DNA from: Hydrogenophaga sp.
GTDB lineage: Bacteria > Pseudomonadota > Gammaproteobacteria > Burkholderiales > Burkholderiaceae_C
Length of the DNA stretch: 64,000 nucleotides
Direction of reading: 5' to 3'
NCBI GenBank assembly: GCA_030653975.1
Contig: JAURYH010000047.1
Span: 62,001 to 126,000 of the forward strand
How positions within the stretch are numbered: position 1 is the stretch's first letter; each line of letters begins with the position of its first letter. The notes below the pieces were generated by a model, which worked only from the letters and a program-made list of their open reading frames with translations, was not told where the DNA came from and searched no databases. Shown here piece by piece: positions 31,617 to 40,893 of the stretch. Both the position numbers and the translations under genes were made by a program.

Positions 31617-33695
31617 TCAACCGCCCTTCCTGGACGGGGCGTTGTCCTCATCCCCAGCAGGTGGTATCAAGTCCAGCACTTCAAAATCGATCAGGTCGCC
31701 CTCTTCCTGAACCGAAGAGTGTGGCGGTGGCACAGGCTTGGCCGTTGGCTCCACCGGTGCAGAGACCTCAGGCAGTGAGGCTTCGAACGCTGAAATTTCG
31801 GACAATGTGTCCAGATCGACGTCCAGTCCCAGGCGTGGTGAGGCAGGGGGAATGTCATGCAACGGCTGAGTGATACGCCCCTCCAACGATAGCGCGGCCA
31901 CTGCTGCCACGAGCCCTTTGTTGCCCACTGCCTTCAGTGGTTTGATCGCGGTGTGCTGGAAGTCGACCTGTGGTGCACTGTCGACCATGTCGCGCTTGAC
32001 CAGATCCTTGGCGATGGCATGCAGCAACAGCAGTTCCCGATAGGCTTCCAGATCAAAGACCTCGGTGTCGCCTTCGTTCGCTTCGCGAAAGATCGACTGT
32101 TCAATGACATCGAGCACGCGAGGCTGCGGCCAGAGCGCCTGAATGCGGCTGAAAGCCGTTTCGTAGGCTTCCAGGCCCAGGCTGTCGTCCGAATACTGAT
32201 CAAAGGGAGGCGCGCCGGCGTTGAAAAGATGGTTGAACTCAACACGCAAGGCATCGTATTCGGCCCGGCGGTTCAGCTCGTGGTACAGCTTGAACAGGTC
32301 GAGGTATGCCAGTGCGCTGGGTTCCTGGCTGTCGGCCAGATGCTCCTTGAGCACGCCAATGGCCTTGTCGGTTTCGCCGAGCGAAACGAAAAAGTCAGCC
32401 TGCTGCTGGACGTCAAACAGCTCCTCGGTCGCCACCGACCGCGATACACCGATCTGGCTGGCCGGGTATTCACGGCGGTCGCTGTCAGCAGCGGGCGGCT
32501 GGCTGTTGACTTCCATGGAGGAGTCATGCAGGGATCGGTATCCGTCAAAGGATGAATCCCGCCCGAGGTTCAAATCAATGTCCACACCCGACGGATCGGT
32601 CCACTTGTCAGCGGCGGATTTCGTCACGGCGGCGACCTTGCCCACCTTCTCGGCGCCTGCCCACCAGGCAGCGTTTGCCGGTGCGTCTTCCTTGTGCACA
32701 CGACGACGGCGGGTGAACAGGAAGGCGAACAACGAGAGCAACAGCAGCACACCCAGCAGATAGGCCAGCCAGGTCATGTAGCGCGCTTTCTCCAATTGCA
32801 CTTCCAGCGCCTGCAGCGCAACCTTGTTGCGCGCTTCCTGCTCTCGCAAACCTTTGGCCTCGGCTTCCAGCACCGAGAACTTTTGCGCATCGCGCAGGAT
32901 CACTTCGGGCGAGGCGTTGATGGCTTTCCAGAGCAAGCCAGCCGCTGCTCGCGTTTCTTCAGACGTGGTGGGTTCGCTCAGCAGTGACAACGAGAGCTTG
33001 AGCACCGGATCGCGCTCAATGCTCAGGCCCTGATCGACAGGATCGAGCTGCAACCGAGGAACCGCTGCTTGAGGCGCCGCGACGGCGGGCTTGCGCACCA
33101 CGCTGGCCGGGCGGGGCCGGGAAGCAGCGGCCTTTGGCAAAGGTGTTGCGATGGCTGCTCTCGGCGCCGCAACGGGCGCGCTTTCGGCACCCGTGCCGCC
33201 AGCGCTTGAACCGGATCTCGCGGGGGTGCTGAGGTCCTCGTTTCGGGGAACAGCCGGCAAGGACGAGATCGAGGCTCTTGCGGATCCGCCCGTCCCAGCC
33301 GATGCCGGGGCAGCACTGACCGCAGGCTCACTCATGGGGTCGGCCAGCAACACATAGCGACGAGAGAAGGGCATGGCACAGCCAGCGCGAACCAGGACCG
33401 TCACCACGGGCTCGTTCACCGGTTGCGAGGTCTGAATGCGCAGCGATATTGGCGCATCCGGCGCGCTGCGCTGTGTGCTTGTACGAACCGAAGCGGGCGA
33501 CACCAGAGCATCACCGAAGAACACCTCGGCCTGGATACACAGGGCCGACGTGTCTTCATCCGGCCCCACCATCGCTTGCACCCGAACGTCAAGACCGCGA
33601 CCAATCACGGCCGCACCACTGTGGCGGCCCAAGGTCACCGCCTGACTGATCAGGGCAGTTGATAGCAAAATGGAGCCCACCAGTATTTGGTGCAC
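31617..33695 (-). CDS. FimV-like inner-membrane protein
   Basis: 692 residues. A signal peptide (1-19, ending SQA) precedes a periplasmic domain with the FimV-family start (LGRHSGAAVIGRGLDVRV). A long low-complexity Ala/Pro/Ser stretch (about 125-235) and a coiled-coil segment (about 265-305) follow, then one membrane helix (about 308-328, LAYLLGVLLLLSLFAFLF) with a basic stop RRRRR-like motif, and a cytoplasmic part (TPR-like, about 430-560, ending in an acidic tail). This layout is that of FimV/TspA proteins involved in polar landmark and type IV pilus functions. No LysM motif is clear in the periplasmic part. Confidence 0.72.
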   Translation of the reverse strand: MHQILVGSILLSTALISQAVTLGRHSGAAVIGRGLDVRVQAMVGPDEDTSALCIQAEVFFGDALVSPASVRTSTQRSAPDAPISLRIQTSQPVNEPVVTVLVRAGCAMPFSRRYVLLADPMSEPAVSAAPASAGTGGSARASISSLPAVPRNEDLSTPARSGSSAGGTGAESAPVAAPRAAIATPLPKAAASRPRPASVVRKPAVAAPQAAVPRLQLDPVDQGLSIERDPVLKLSLSLLSEPTTSEETRAAAGLLWKAINASPEVILRDAQKFSVLEAEAKGLREQEARNKVALQALEVQLEKARYMTWLAYLLGVLLLLSLFAFLFTRRRRVHKEDAPANAAWWAGAEKVGKVAAVTKSAADKWTDPSGVDIDLNLGRDSSFDGYRSLHDSSMEVNSQPPAADSDRREYPASQIGVSRSVATEELFDVQQQADFFVSLGETDKAIGVLKEHLADSQEPSALAYLDLFKLYHELNRRAEYDALRVEFNHLFNAGAPPFDQYSDDSLGLEAYETAFSRIQALWPQPRVLDVIEQSIFREANEGDTEVFDLEAYRELLLLHAIAKDLVKRDMVDSAPQVDFQHTAIKPLKAVGNKGLVAAVAALSLEGRITQPLHDIPPASPRLGLDVDLDTLSEISAFEASLPEVSAPVEPTAKPVPPPHSSVQEEGDLIDFEVLDLIPPAGDEDNAPSRKGG

Positions 33696-33771
33696 GTCAG
33701 AATCCCTTCTTTCCTAGATTGAAACATTTTGTCATAGCTTGTCGCAACCCCTCCAGAAATAACACTTTCAT

Positions 33772-35292
33772 ATGCAACCTATTTTCCCGACCGTTGGCAT
33801 CGTGGGCACCGGAGCCATGGGGCGCGGCATTGCCCAGATGGCTGTTCAGGCCGGCAGCCATGTTCTGCTTTTTGATCTCCAGCCGGGCGCCGCCGAGGCG
33901 GCCCGCGCCGCCCTGGCGGACACCTGGCAAAAGCTGGTGGTCAAAAACAAGCTCACGCCTGACATGCAGGCGGCGTATCTGGCACGCGTATCGCTGGCCA
34001 GCGCGGTGCCGGATCTGGCGCCGTGTGCGCTGGTGGTCGAGGCCATAGTGGAAAAGCTCGACGTGAAGCAACGGCTGTTCGCTGAACTGGAGGCGGTTGT
34101 CGCGCCACAAGCGGTGCTGGCCACCAACACATCGTCGCTGTCGGTCACGGCGATCGGGGCAGCACTGCAGCGCCCCGCCCAGCTCGCCGGCTTTCATTTT
34201 TTCAATCCTGTGCCTTTGATGCGGGTGGTCGAAGTGATCGCCGGTCTGAAAACCAGTCCTGCTGTGTGCCAACAACTGACGGACTACACGCGCCAGTTCG
34301 GTCACACCCCGGTGTCGGCACAGGACACCCCCGGCTTCATCGTGAACCACGCCGGACGTGGCTATGGCACCGAGGCGTTGCGCGTGGTCGGGGAGCGCGT
34401 GGCCGACTTTGCCACCATCGACCGCATCCTCAAGGACCAGATGGGCTTCAAGCTCGGACCGTTTGAGCTGATGGACCTGACCGCGCTGGATGTGTCGCAT
34501 CCGGTCATGGAGTCGATCTACCGCCAGTACTACGAGGAACCGCGCTACCGTCCCAGCGTGATCACCGCGCAGCGACTGGCCGGTGGCGTGGTCGGCAAAA
34601 AAGTGGGCGAGGGTTTTTACGCCTATGACAACGGTGTGGCGCAGGTACCGGCCGAACCGCCCGTCCCCGGGGCGTCCTCGTTGCCACCGGTCTGGGTGTC
34701 GCCCAAGGCGGCACGCCGCCCCGAGATCTACCAGTTGCTCAAAACTCTGGGGGCCAGCATCGAGACCGGAGCAACGCCCTCTGCTGCCGCCCTGATTCTG
34801 GTGGCGCCGCTGGGACTGGATGTCACCACGCTCGCCGCCGTGGAGCGCCTCGACCCCAGCCGCACCGTCGGCATCGACATGATGCTGGACGACACCGCCA
34901 CCAAGCGGCGCGTGCTCGCCACCAACCCGGCCACCCGGCCCGACATGCGCGATGCCGCGCACGCCCTCTTCGCCAGCGATGGCAAGGCCGTGAGCGTCGT
35001 ACGCGACAGCGGCGGCTTCGTGACACAACGTGTCGTGGCCACCATCGTCAACATCGCGGCCGACATGTGCCAGCAGGGGGTCTGCAGCCCGAAAGACCTC
35101 GAAGTGGCGGTCACACTGGGCCTGGGCTATCCCATGGGGCCGCTCGCCATGGGGGATCGCATCGGCCCGACCAATGTGCTGGAGATCCTCTTCAACATGC
35201 AGACCGTTTACGGCGACCCGCGCTACCGCCCTTCGCCCTGGCTGCGCCGCCGTGGCGCACTGGGCCTGAGCCTGATGCACGAAGAAGCCTGA
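33772..35292 (+). CDS. 3-hydroxyacyl-CoA dehydrogenase (PaaH/PaaC type)
   Basis: Oxidises 3-hydroxyacyl-CoA to 3-ketoacyl-CoA with NAD. 506 residues: Rossmann domain with GIVGTGAMGRGIAQ at 9-22, catalytic HFFNP near 143-147, then two 3HCDH C-terminal domains (about 190-285 and 400-500), the long form used in phenylacetate degradation. No other phenylacetate genes are present. It starts a plus-strand cluster of acyl-CoA genes; the crotonase follows after 34 bases. Confidence 0.9.
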   Translation: MQPIFPTVGIVGTGAMGRGIAQMAVQAGSHVLLFDLQPGAAEAARAALADTWQKLVVKNKLTPDMQAAYLARVSLASAVPDLAPCALVVEAIVEKLDVKQRLFAELEAVVAPQAVLATNTSSLSVTAIGAALQRPAQLAGFHFFNPVPLMRVVEVIAGLKTSPAVCQQLTDYTRQFGHTPVSAQDTPGFIVNHAGRGYGTEALRVVGERVADFATIDRILKDQMGFKLGPFELMDLTALDVSHPVMESIYRQYYEEPRYRPSVITAQRLAGGVVGKKVGEGFYAYDNGVAQVPAEPPVPGASSLPPVWVSPKAARRPEIYQLLKTLGASIETGATPSAAALILVAPLGLDVTTLAAVERLDPSRTVGIDMMLDDTATKRRVLATNPATRPDMRDAAHALFASDGKAVSVVRDSGGFVTQRVVATIVNIAADMCQQGVCSPKDLEVAVTLGLGYPMGPLAMGDRIGPTNVLEILFNMQTVYGDPRYRPSPWLRRRGALGLSLMHEEA

Positions 35293-35326
35293 AATCCGCC
35301 AGCCGACACGAACACACACCAAACGC

Positions 35327-36106
35327 ATGACCGCCAGCCTCAAGAGCCACAGCCATGGTCAGACCATGGTGCTGACCATCAGCAACCCCGAACACCGCAA
35401 CGCGCTGGGCCCGGACATCTACGCCGCCGGTGTGGAGGCGCTGAGCGTGGCCGAAAACAACCCGGACGTGCGCAGCGTGGTCATCACAGGTGAAGGCAGC
35501 CATTTCTGCGCTGGTGGCAACCTGCAGCGCCTGCTGGCCAACCGGCAACAACCGCCCGAGGTCCAGGCGCAGAGCATCGAAGGCCTGCACAACTGGATCG
35601 AGAGCATCCGCGTGTTTCCGAAGCCGGTGCTCGCCGCCGTGGAGGGATCGTGTGCGGGCGCGGGCTTTTCGCTCGCCCTGGCTTGCGACCTGGTCGTGGC
35701 TGCGCACAACAGCGTGTTCGTCATGGCCTACAGCAATGTGGGCCTATCCCCTGACGGGGGCGCCACCTGGAGCCTGATGCGAGCCCTCCCTCGCGCCACC
35801 GCGCTGCAGCTCCTGATGGGCGGCGAGCGCATTGATGCCACCCGCCTGCATGCCTTGGGCGTGATCACGCAAGTGAGTGCGCCCGGCGAAGCGCTGGCCT
35901 GTGCGCTGGCCGCGGCAGAACGGCTCAACGCCCGGGCCCCGAACGCGCTCGCCAGCATCAAGGAACTGGCCAACGATGCGCTGACCGGCTCACTGCACGC
36001 GCAGCTGAGTGCCGAACGCGATCACTTCGTGCGTTGCCTGCACCACGCCAACGCAGGCGAAGGCATCGCAGCCTTTCTCGAAAAGCGCCCCGCGAACTAC
36101 CGCTGA
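35327..36106 (+). CDS. Enoyl-CoA hydratase/isomerase (crotonase) family protein
   Basis: 259 residues with the oxyanion-hole segments GEGSHFCAGGN and EGSCAGAGFSLALACD. At the position of the second catalytic Glu of hydratases it carries Asp (NVGLSPDGGATW), which favours an isomerase or PaaG-like activity over simple hydration. Databases often call such proteins alternative oxepin-CoA hydrolase; I cannot confirm the substrate. 34 bases after the dehydrogenase gene, same strand. Confidence 0.85.
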   Translation: MTASLKSHSHGQTMVLTISNPEHRNALGPDIYAAGVEALSVAENNPDVRSVVITGEGSHFCAGGNLQRLLANRQQPPEVQAQSIEGLHNWIESIRVFPKPVLAAVEGSCAGAGFSLALACDLVVAAHNSVFVMAYSNVGLSPDGGATWSLMRALPRATALQLLMGGERIDATRLHALGVITQVSAPGEALACALAAAERLNARAPNALASIKELANDALTGSLHAQLSAERDHFVRCLHHANAGEGIAAFLEKRPANYR

Positions 36107-36152
36107 CACCCGTGGGCCATGGCCAGCAGTGCCACGGGCCATGGCACAAAAG

Positions 36153-36173
36153 GACACCTGCGGGACAGGTGTC
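36153..36173. promoter_or_regulatory. Hairpin or operator-like inverted repeat before the Crp/Fnr gene
   Basis: GACACCTG and CAGGTGTC are perfect 8-base arms around CGGGA. No T-run follows, so this is more likely an operator or attenuator than a terminator. It lies 75 bases upstream of the regulator start. Two copies of GGGCCATGGC lie just before it. Confidence 0.35.
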
Positions 36174-36247
36174 ACGCAAACCCTGATGCGGGCGCAGGGT
36201 CCCAGTGGCGACAATGCCAGTCAATTCAGTCACTCATAAGACAGCCG

Positions 36248-36967
36248 ATGGACGAACCGATTCTGACAATGGAAGAACGCGAGGCGATCAACAGTGGTCG
36301 CTGGTTCAGCAGCCTTTCTCCTTCCCTGCGTCACGACATACTCCGATGCGCCTACGTCAAGCGATTCAAGGACAGCGACCTCATCGTCGCCCGCGGCGAC
36401 CCACCCACCGAATGGACGGCGGTCGCCAAGGGTGCGGTGCGCGTGAGTTCGACCTCGCTCTCGGGCAAGCAGATCACACTGACCTACGTCGAGCCGGGTG
36501 TGTGGTTCGGCGATGTGGCCATGTTCGACGGCGACCAACGCACGCACGATGCCTATGCACACGGACCGACCACCCTGCTCTGCGTGGCCCGCAACGATTT
36601 CCAGAAGATCCTGAGCACCCATGTGGAGCTCTACGAAGCGCTGATGCGCCTGCAGGCGCGGCGCATCCGCACCCTGTTCGGTCTGGTGGAAGACCTCAAC
36701 ACCCTGCCCCTGCGCGCACGGCTGGCCAAGCAGTTGCTGCACCTGGTGCGCAGCTACGGCGTGCCCTGCCTGTCCGACGGCAGCGAAATGCGCATCGGCT
36801 TGCAGCTGGCGCAGGAAGAACTGGCCCAGCTGCTGGGTGCATCGCGCCAGCGCGTCAACCAGGAGCTCAAGTCGATGGAGCGCGAGGAAGCGATCCGCAT
36901 CGAACAGGGCGGCCTGGTGGTGCGCAACCGCGACATGCTGATGCGCATCGCCGAAGCAGAGACCTGA
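36248..36967 (+). CDS. Crp/Fnr-family transcriptional regulator
   Basis: 239 residues from the ATG at 36248. Cyclic-nucleotide-binding-like beta-barrel (about 20-135, GVWFGDVAMFDGDQRTHDAYA), dimer helix, then a winged helix (about 160-230, LAQEELAQLLGASRQRVNQELK). The FNR iron-sulfur cysteines are missing, so it is not an oxygen-sensing FNR; the ligand is unknown. Embedded between the crotonase and the kinase genes on the same strand, it probably controls this acyl-CoA cluster. Confidence 0.88.
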   Translation: MDEPILTMEEREAINSGRWFSSLSPSLRHDILRCAYVKRFKDSDLIVARGDPPTEWTAVAKGAVRVSSTSLSGKQITLTYVEPGVWFGDVAMFDGDQRTHDAYAHGPTTLLCVARNDFQKILSTHVELYEALMRLQARRIRTLFGLVEDLNTLPLRARLAKQLLHLVRSYGVPCLSDGSEMRIGLQLAQEELAQLLGASRQRVNQELKSMEREEAIRIEQGGLVVRNRDMLMRIAEAET

Positions 36968-37046
36968 ATCCGCTGGTTCGAGCCACGGACGCGCCGCGCC
37001 CCTGCGCGCAGGGTTGTGCCACACCCCAACGAGTGAGACCCTGCGC

Positions 37047-38132
37047 ATGAGCGACAACCAGAACTTCACCGGCACCCGCCCGGTGTCCGAACAGCACGCC
37101 TTCGACATCCCGACCCTGCAGCACTGGCTGGCGACCCATGTCGAGGGATTCAACGGCCCGCTCTCGGTGGAAATGTTCAAGGGCGGCCAGTCCAACCCGA
37201 CCTACAAGCTGATCACGCCGCAGCGTGCCTACGTGATGCGCGCCAAGCCCGGCCCGGTGGCCAAACTGCTGCCCTCGGCCCACGCGATCGAGCGCGAGTT
37301 CCGCGTCATGAGCGCGCTGCATGGCAGCGGGGTGCCGGTGGCGCAGATGCATGCGCTGTGCGAAGACGAGTCGGTCATCGGCCGCGCTTTCTACGTGATG
37401 GAATGCGTCGAAGGCCGGGTGATGTGGGACCAGTCCTTGCCCGACATGACCCGCGAGCAGCGCGGCGCCATCTACAACGAGATGAACCGCGTCATGGCCG
37501 CTCTGCACACGGTGGACCCGATCGCCATCGGACTCGATGGCTACGGCAAACCGGGCAACTACTTCGAGCGCCAGATCGGCCGCTGGAGCAAGCAGTACGT
37601 GGCCTCGATCACGCAGCCGATTCCCGAGATGGACCAGCTCATGGCCTGGTTGCCACAGAACATCCCGGCCATGGCACGCGACGAATCCATGGTGTCGGTG
37701 GTGCACGGCGACTACCGGCTCGACAACCTGATGTTCCACCCGACCGAGCCGCGCGTGCTGGCGGTGCTGGACTGGGAGCTCTCCACCCTGGGCCACCCGC
37801 TGGCCGACTTCAGCTACCACTGCATGGCCTGGCACATCCCGCCCGGTGCGTTCCGCGGCATCGGTGGACTCGACGTGCAGGCCCTCGGCATCCCCACCGA
37901 AGACAACTACATCGCGCTCTACTGCGAGCGCACCGGCTTCGCCACGCCAGCGCAACTCAAGGCCGACTGGAACTTCTACCTCGCCTACAACCTGTTCCGC
38001 CTCGCCGCCATCCTGCAAGGGATCGCGAAACGGGTCGAGACCGGCACCGCCTCCAGCGCACAGGCCGTTTCATCCGCCGCCGGCGCCCGGCCGCTGGCCG
38101 AGATGGCCTGGCGCTTCGCGCTGCAGGCCTGA
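37047..38132 (+). CDS. Aminoglycoside-phosphotransferase-like kinase paired with acyl-CoA dehydrogenase
   Basis: 361 residues of the APH/ChoK kinase fold, like the N-terminal part of human ACAD10/ACAD11 and the LvaA kinase of Pseudomonas. The ATP loop [12 protein letters not shown] is near 40-51, the catalytic Brenner motif [14 protein letters not shown] near 218-231 and the metal site [16 protein letters not shown] near 239-254. Known relatives phosphorylate the 4-hydroxyl of 4-hydroxyacyl-CoA. The partner dehydrogenase follows after 67 bases. It is not an antibiotic-resistance gene by context. Confidence 0.88.
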   Translation: MSDNQNFTGTRPVSEQHAFDIPTLQHWLATHVEGFNGPLSVEMFKGGQSNPTYKLITPQRAYVMRAKPGPVAKLLPSAHAIEREFRVMSALHGSGVPVAQMHALCEDESVIGRAFYVMECVEGRVMWDQSLPDMTREQRGAIYNEMNRVMAALHTVDPIAIGLDGYGKPGNYFERQIGRWSKQYVASITQPIPEMDQLMAWLPQNIPAMARDESMVSVVHGDYRLDNLMFHPTEPRVLAVLDWELSTLGHPLADFSYHCMAWHIPPGAFRGIGGLDVQALGIPTEDNYIALYCERTGFATPAQLKADWNFYLAYNLFRLAAILQGIAKRVETGTASSAQAVSSAAGARPLAEMAWRFALQA

Positions 38133-38148
38133 CCAACAACGGCTTTCA

Positions 38149-38159
38149 CCCCCCCCCCC
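38149..38159. repeat. Homopolymer of eleven C between kinase and acyl-CoA dehydrogenase genes
   Basis: An uninterrupted C11 run 17 bases after the kinase stop and 41 bases before the dehydrogenase start. It lies outside both genes, so slippage could alter leader length only. It may also be an assembly-sensitive site. Confidence 0.85.
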
Positions 38160-38199
38160 TTTCAACCCACCAGCTTCGCCTGCATCCAAGGACCACCCG

Positions 38200-39459
<1,260 letters not shown>

Positions 39460-39776
39460 ACCCTCGCGCCAGTCAACACCTCGGTACACAAACAGGTGCA
39501 GCGCGGGCGCTGAGGTGTTCAAAAACATCCCGTGCACAGCGTGCGGTGGCACCGTCGCCCGGCCGATCCAGCAGGTGACCTTCCAGCACGCCCCCCAGGG
39601 CCCAAGCCCAGAGCCCGGTAGGCCAGCACGTGCTCGGTGCCCACTGGGTCAACCCGTCGATGTCCACCTTGGTCGAACCGGTACCCAAGGCATTCTTCGG
39701 ACGTTCAAACATGGCGCAACGAACTCCCGTAAAGTTCAGAAATTTTCGGCTTCACCCCTAAAAGAAAACACCTGAA
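39460..39776. other. Intergenic region with possible minor open frame
   Basis: 317 bases without a recognised gene. A minus-strand open frame of 79 codons (39473-39712, starting MFERPKNALGTGSTKV) has no family I know and may be a small gene, a remnant or chance. The AT-rich last 60 bases are the leader of the glutathione transferase gene. Confidence 0.5.
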
Positions 39777-40481
39777 ATGATCGATGTCTATTCATGGCCC
39801 ACACCCAACGGGCACAAAGTCCACATCATGCTGGAGGAATGCGGGCTACGTCTGGGTCGCGACTGGCAGGTCCATCCCGTCAATATCGGGCAAGGCGACC
39901 AGTTCCAGCCCGAGTTCCTGAGGATCAGTCCCAACAACAAGATCCCCGCCCTGGTGGATCCCGTTGGCCCTGATGGCAAACCCATCAGCCTGTTCGAATC
40001 GGGCGCCATCCTGCTGTACCTGGCAGCCAAGACCGGCAAGCTGCTCCCGCGAACGGACCGGCAGAAGTTTGAAGTGCTGCAGTGGCTGATGTTCCAGATG
40101 GGTGGTGTGGGCCCCATGCTCGGCCAGGCGCACCATTTCCGCATCTACGCGCCCGAGAAGATCGGCTATGCCGTGGACCGCTACACCAACGAGGCCAAGC
40201 GCCTGTATGGCGTGATGGACAAACAACTGAGCAGCCGCAAATTCATCGCCGGCAACCAGTACACCGTGGCCGACATCGCCATCTTCCCCTGGCTGCGCAG
40301 CTGGCAGAACCAGGGCATCGACTGGGCCGATTTTCCCAGGCTCAAGGACTGGTTTGACCGCATCGCAGCGCGGCCCGCCGTCCAGCGCGGTGTCGCCGTG
40401 CTGGCCGATGCCCGCAAACCCCTCACCGATGACCGTGCGCGCGATGCCCTGTTTGGAAAAGATCAGTACAAAAAACGATGA
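39777..40481 (+). CDS. Glutathione S-transferase family protein (YfcG/Ure2-like)
   Basis: 234 residues. N-terminal thioredoxin fold (1-85, MIDVYSWPTPNGHKVHIML, FLRISPNNKIPALVDP, LFESGAILLYLA) and a C-terminal helical domain (95-215, NQYTVADIAIFPWLRSW). The layout matches nu-class GSTs such as YfcG, which show disulfide-bond reductase activity with glutathione. The active-site Thr/Asn segment PTPNGHK is present. It ends 57 bases before tRNA-Pro. Confidence 0.9.
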   Translation: MIDVYSWPTPNGHKVHIMLEECGLRLGRDWQVHPVNIGQGDQFQPEFLRISPNNKIPALVDPVGPDGKPISLFESGAILLYLAAKTGKLLPRTDRQKFEVLQWLMFQMGGVGPMLGQAHHFRIYAPEKIGYAVDRYTNEAKRLYGVMDKQLSSRKFIAGNQYTVADIAIFPWLRSWQNQGIDWADFPRLKDWFDRIAARPAVQRGVAVLADARKPLTDDRARDALFGKDQYKKR

Positions 40482-40520
40482 ATCCCGGTCGTAACGACTG
40501 GAGCAACTCTTTTCGCAGGG

Positions 40521-40526
40521 TATACT
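40521..40526 (+). promoter_or_regulatory. -10 element of the tRNA-Pro promoter
   Basis: TATACT 13 bases before the mature tRNA 5' end. No clear -35 hexamer is seen, as is common for strong tRNA promoters with supporting factors. Confidence 0.5.
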
Positions 40527-40538
40527 CGACAGCTTAGT

Positions 40539-40615
40539 CGGAGCGTAGCGCAGCCTGGTAGCGCATCTGCTTTGGGAGCAGAGGGTCGCGAGTTCGAATC
40601 CCGCCGCTCCGACCA
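40539..40615 (+). tRNA. tRNA-Pro (anticodon TGG)
   Basis: 77 bases that fold as a cloverleaf: acceptor CGGAGCG/CGCTCCG, anticodon loop TTTGGGA with TGG at 40573-40575, T-loop TTCGAAT, and an encoded CCA at 40613-40615. Confidence 0.96.
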
Positions 40616-40628
40616 TTCATCGAAGAAC

Positions 40629-40656
40629 AAAAAGGCCCACTCTGTGGGCCTTTTTT
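40629..40656 (+). terminator. Hairpin terminator between the two tRNAs
   Basis: Stem GGCCCAC/GTGGGCC with a TCT loop, A-run before and six T after. Confidence 0.85.
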
Positions 40657-40677
40657 GTATCAGCAGACCGGCACCAT

Positions 40678-40754
40678 CTGCCCGTAGCTCAACCGGATAG
40701 AGCAGCTGCCTTCTAAGCAGCAGGTCGGGGGTTCGAGTCCCTCCGGGCAGGCCA
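40678..40754 (+). tRNA. tRNA-Arg (anticodon TCT)
   Basis: 77 bases: acceptor CTGCCCG/CGGGCAG, anticodon loop CTTCTAA with TCT at 40712-40714, T-arm GGGGG-TTCGAGT-CCCTC, discriminator G and encoded CCA at 40752-40754. It lies only 22 bases after the terminator of tRNA-Pro. Confidence 0.95.
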
Positions 40755-40797
40755 GACCCCTACACAATCTTGTATCGAAGGGCATTGGCCTTCATAC

Positions 40798-40838
40798 AAA
40801 AAAGCAAAAGCCACCCGACGGTGGCTTTTGCTTTTTTT
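40798..40838. terminator. Bidirectional terminator between tRNA-Arg and the binding-protein gene
   Basis: Long stem GCAAAAGCCACC/GGTGGCTTTTGC around a CGAC loop, A-run before, seven T after, between convergent transcription units. Confidence 0.92.
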
Positions 40839-40893
40839 GACCAGCCAGCCCCGGTGAAGGGACTGACTTGTATCAAGATACCTTTTCGCCAGA

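Noticed and set aside
37047-38132. Antibiotic-resistance aminoglycoside phosphotransferase
   Set aside because: The fold is shared, but the [10 protein letters not shown] site and the neighbouring acyl-CoA dehydrogenase place it with ACAD10/11-type kinases.
38133-38199. Possible kinase-dehydrogenase fusion through slippage in the C11 tract
   Set aside because: The kinase stop codon lies upstream of the tract, so a shift there cannot fuse the two proteins.
40539-40754. tRNA genes as integration sites of a mobile element
   Set aside because: No integrase, no repeated tRNA 3' end and normal flanking genes; the sites look empty.
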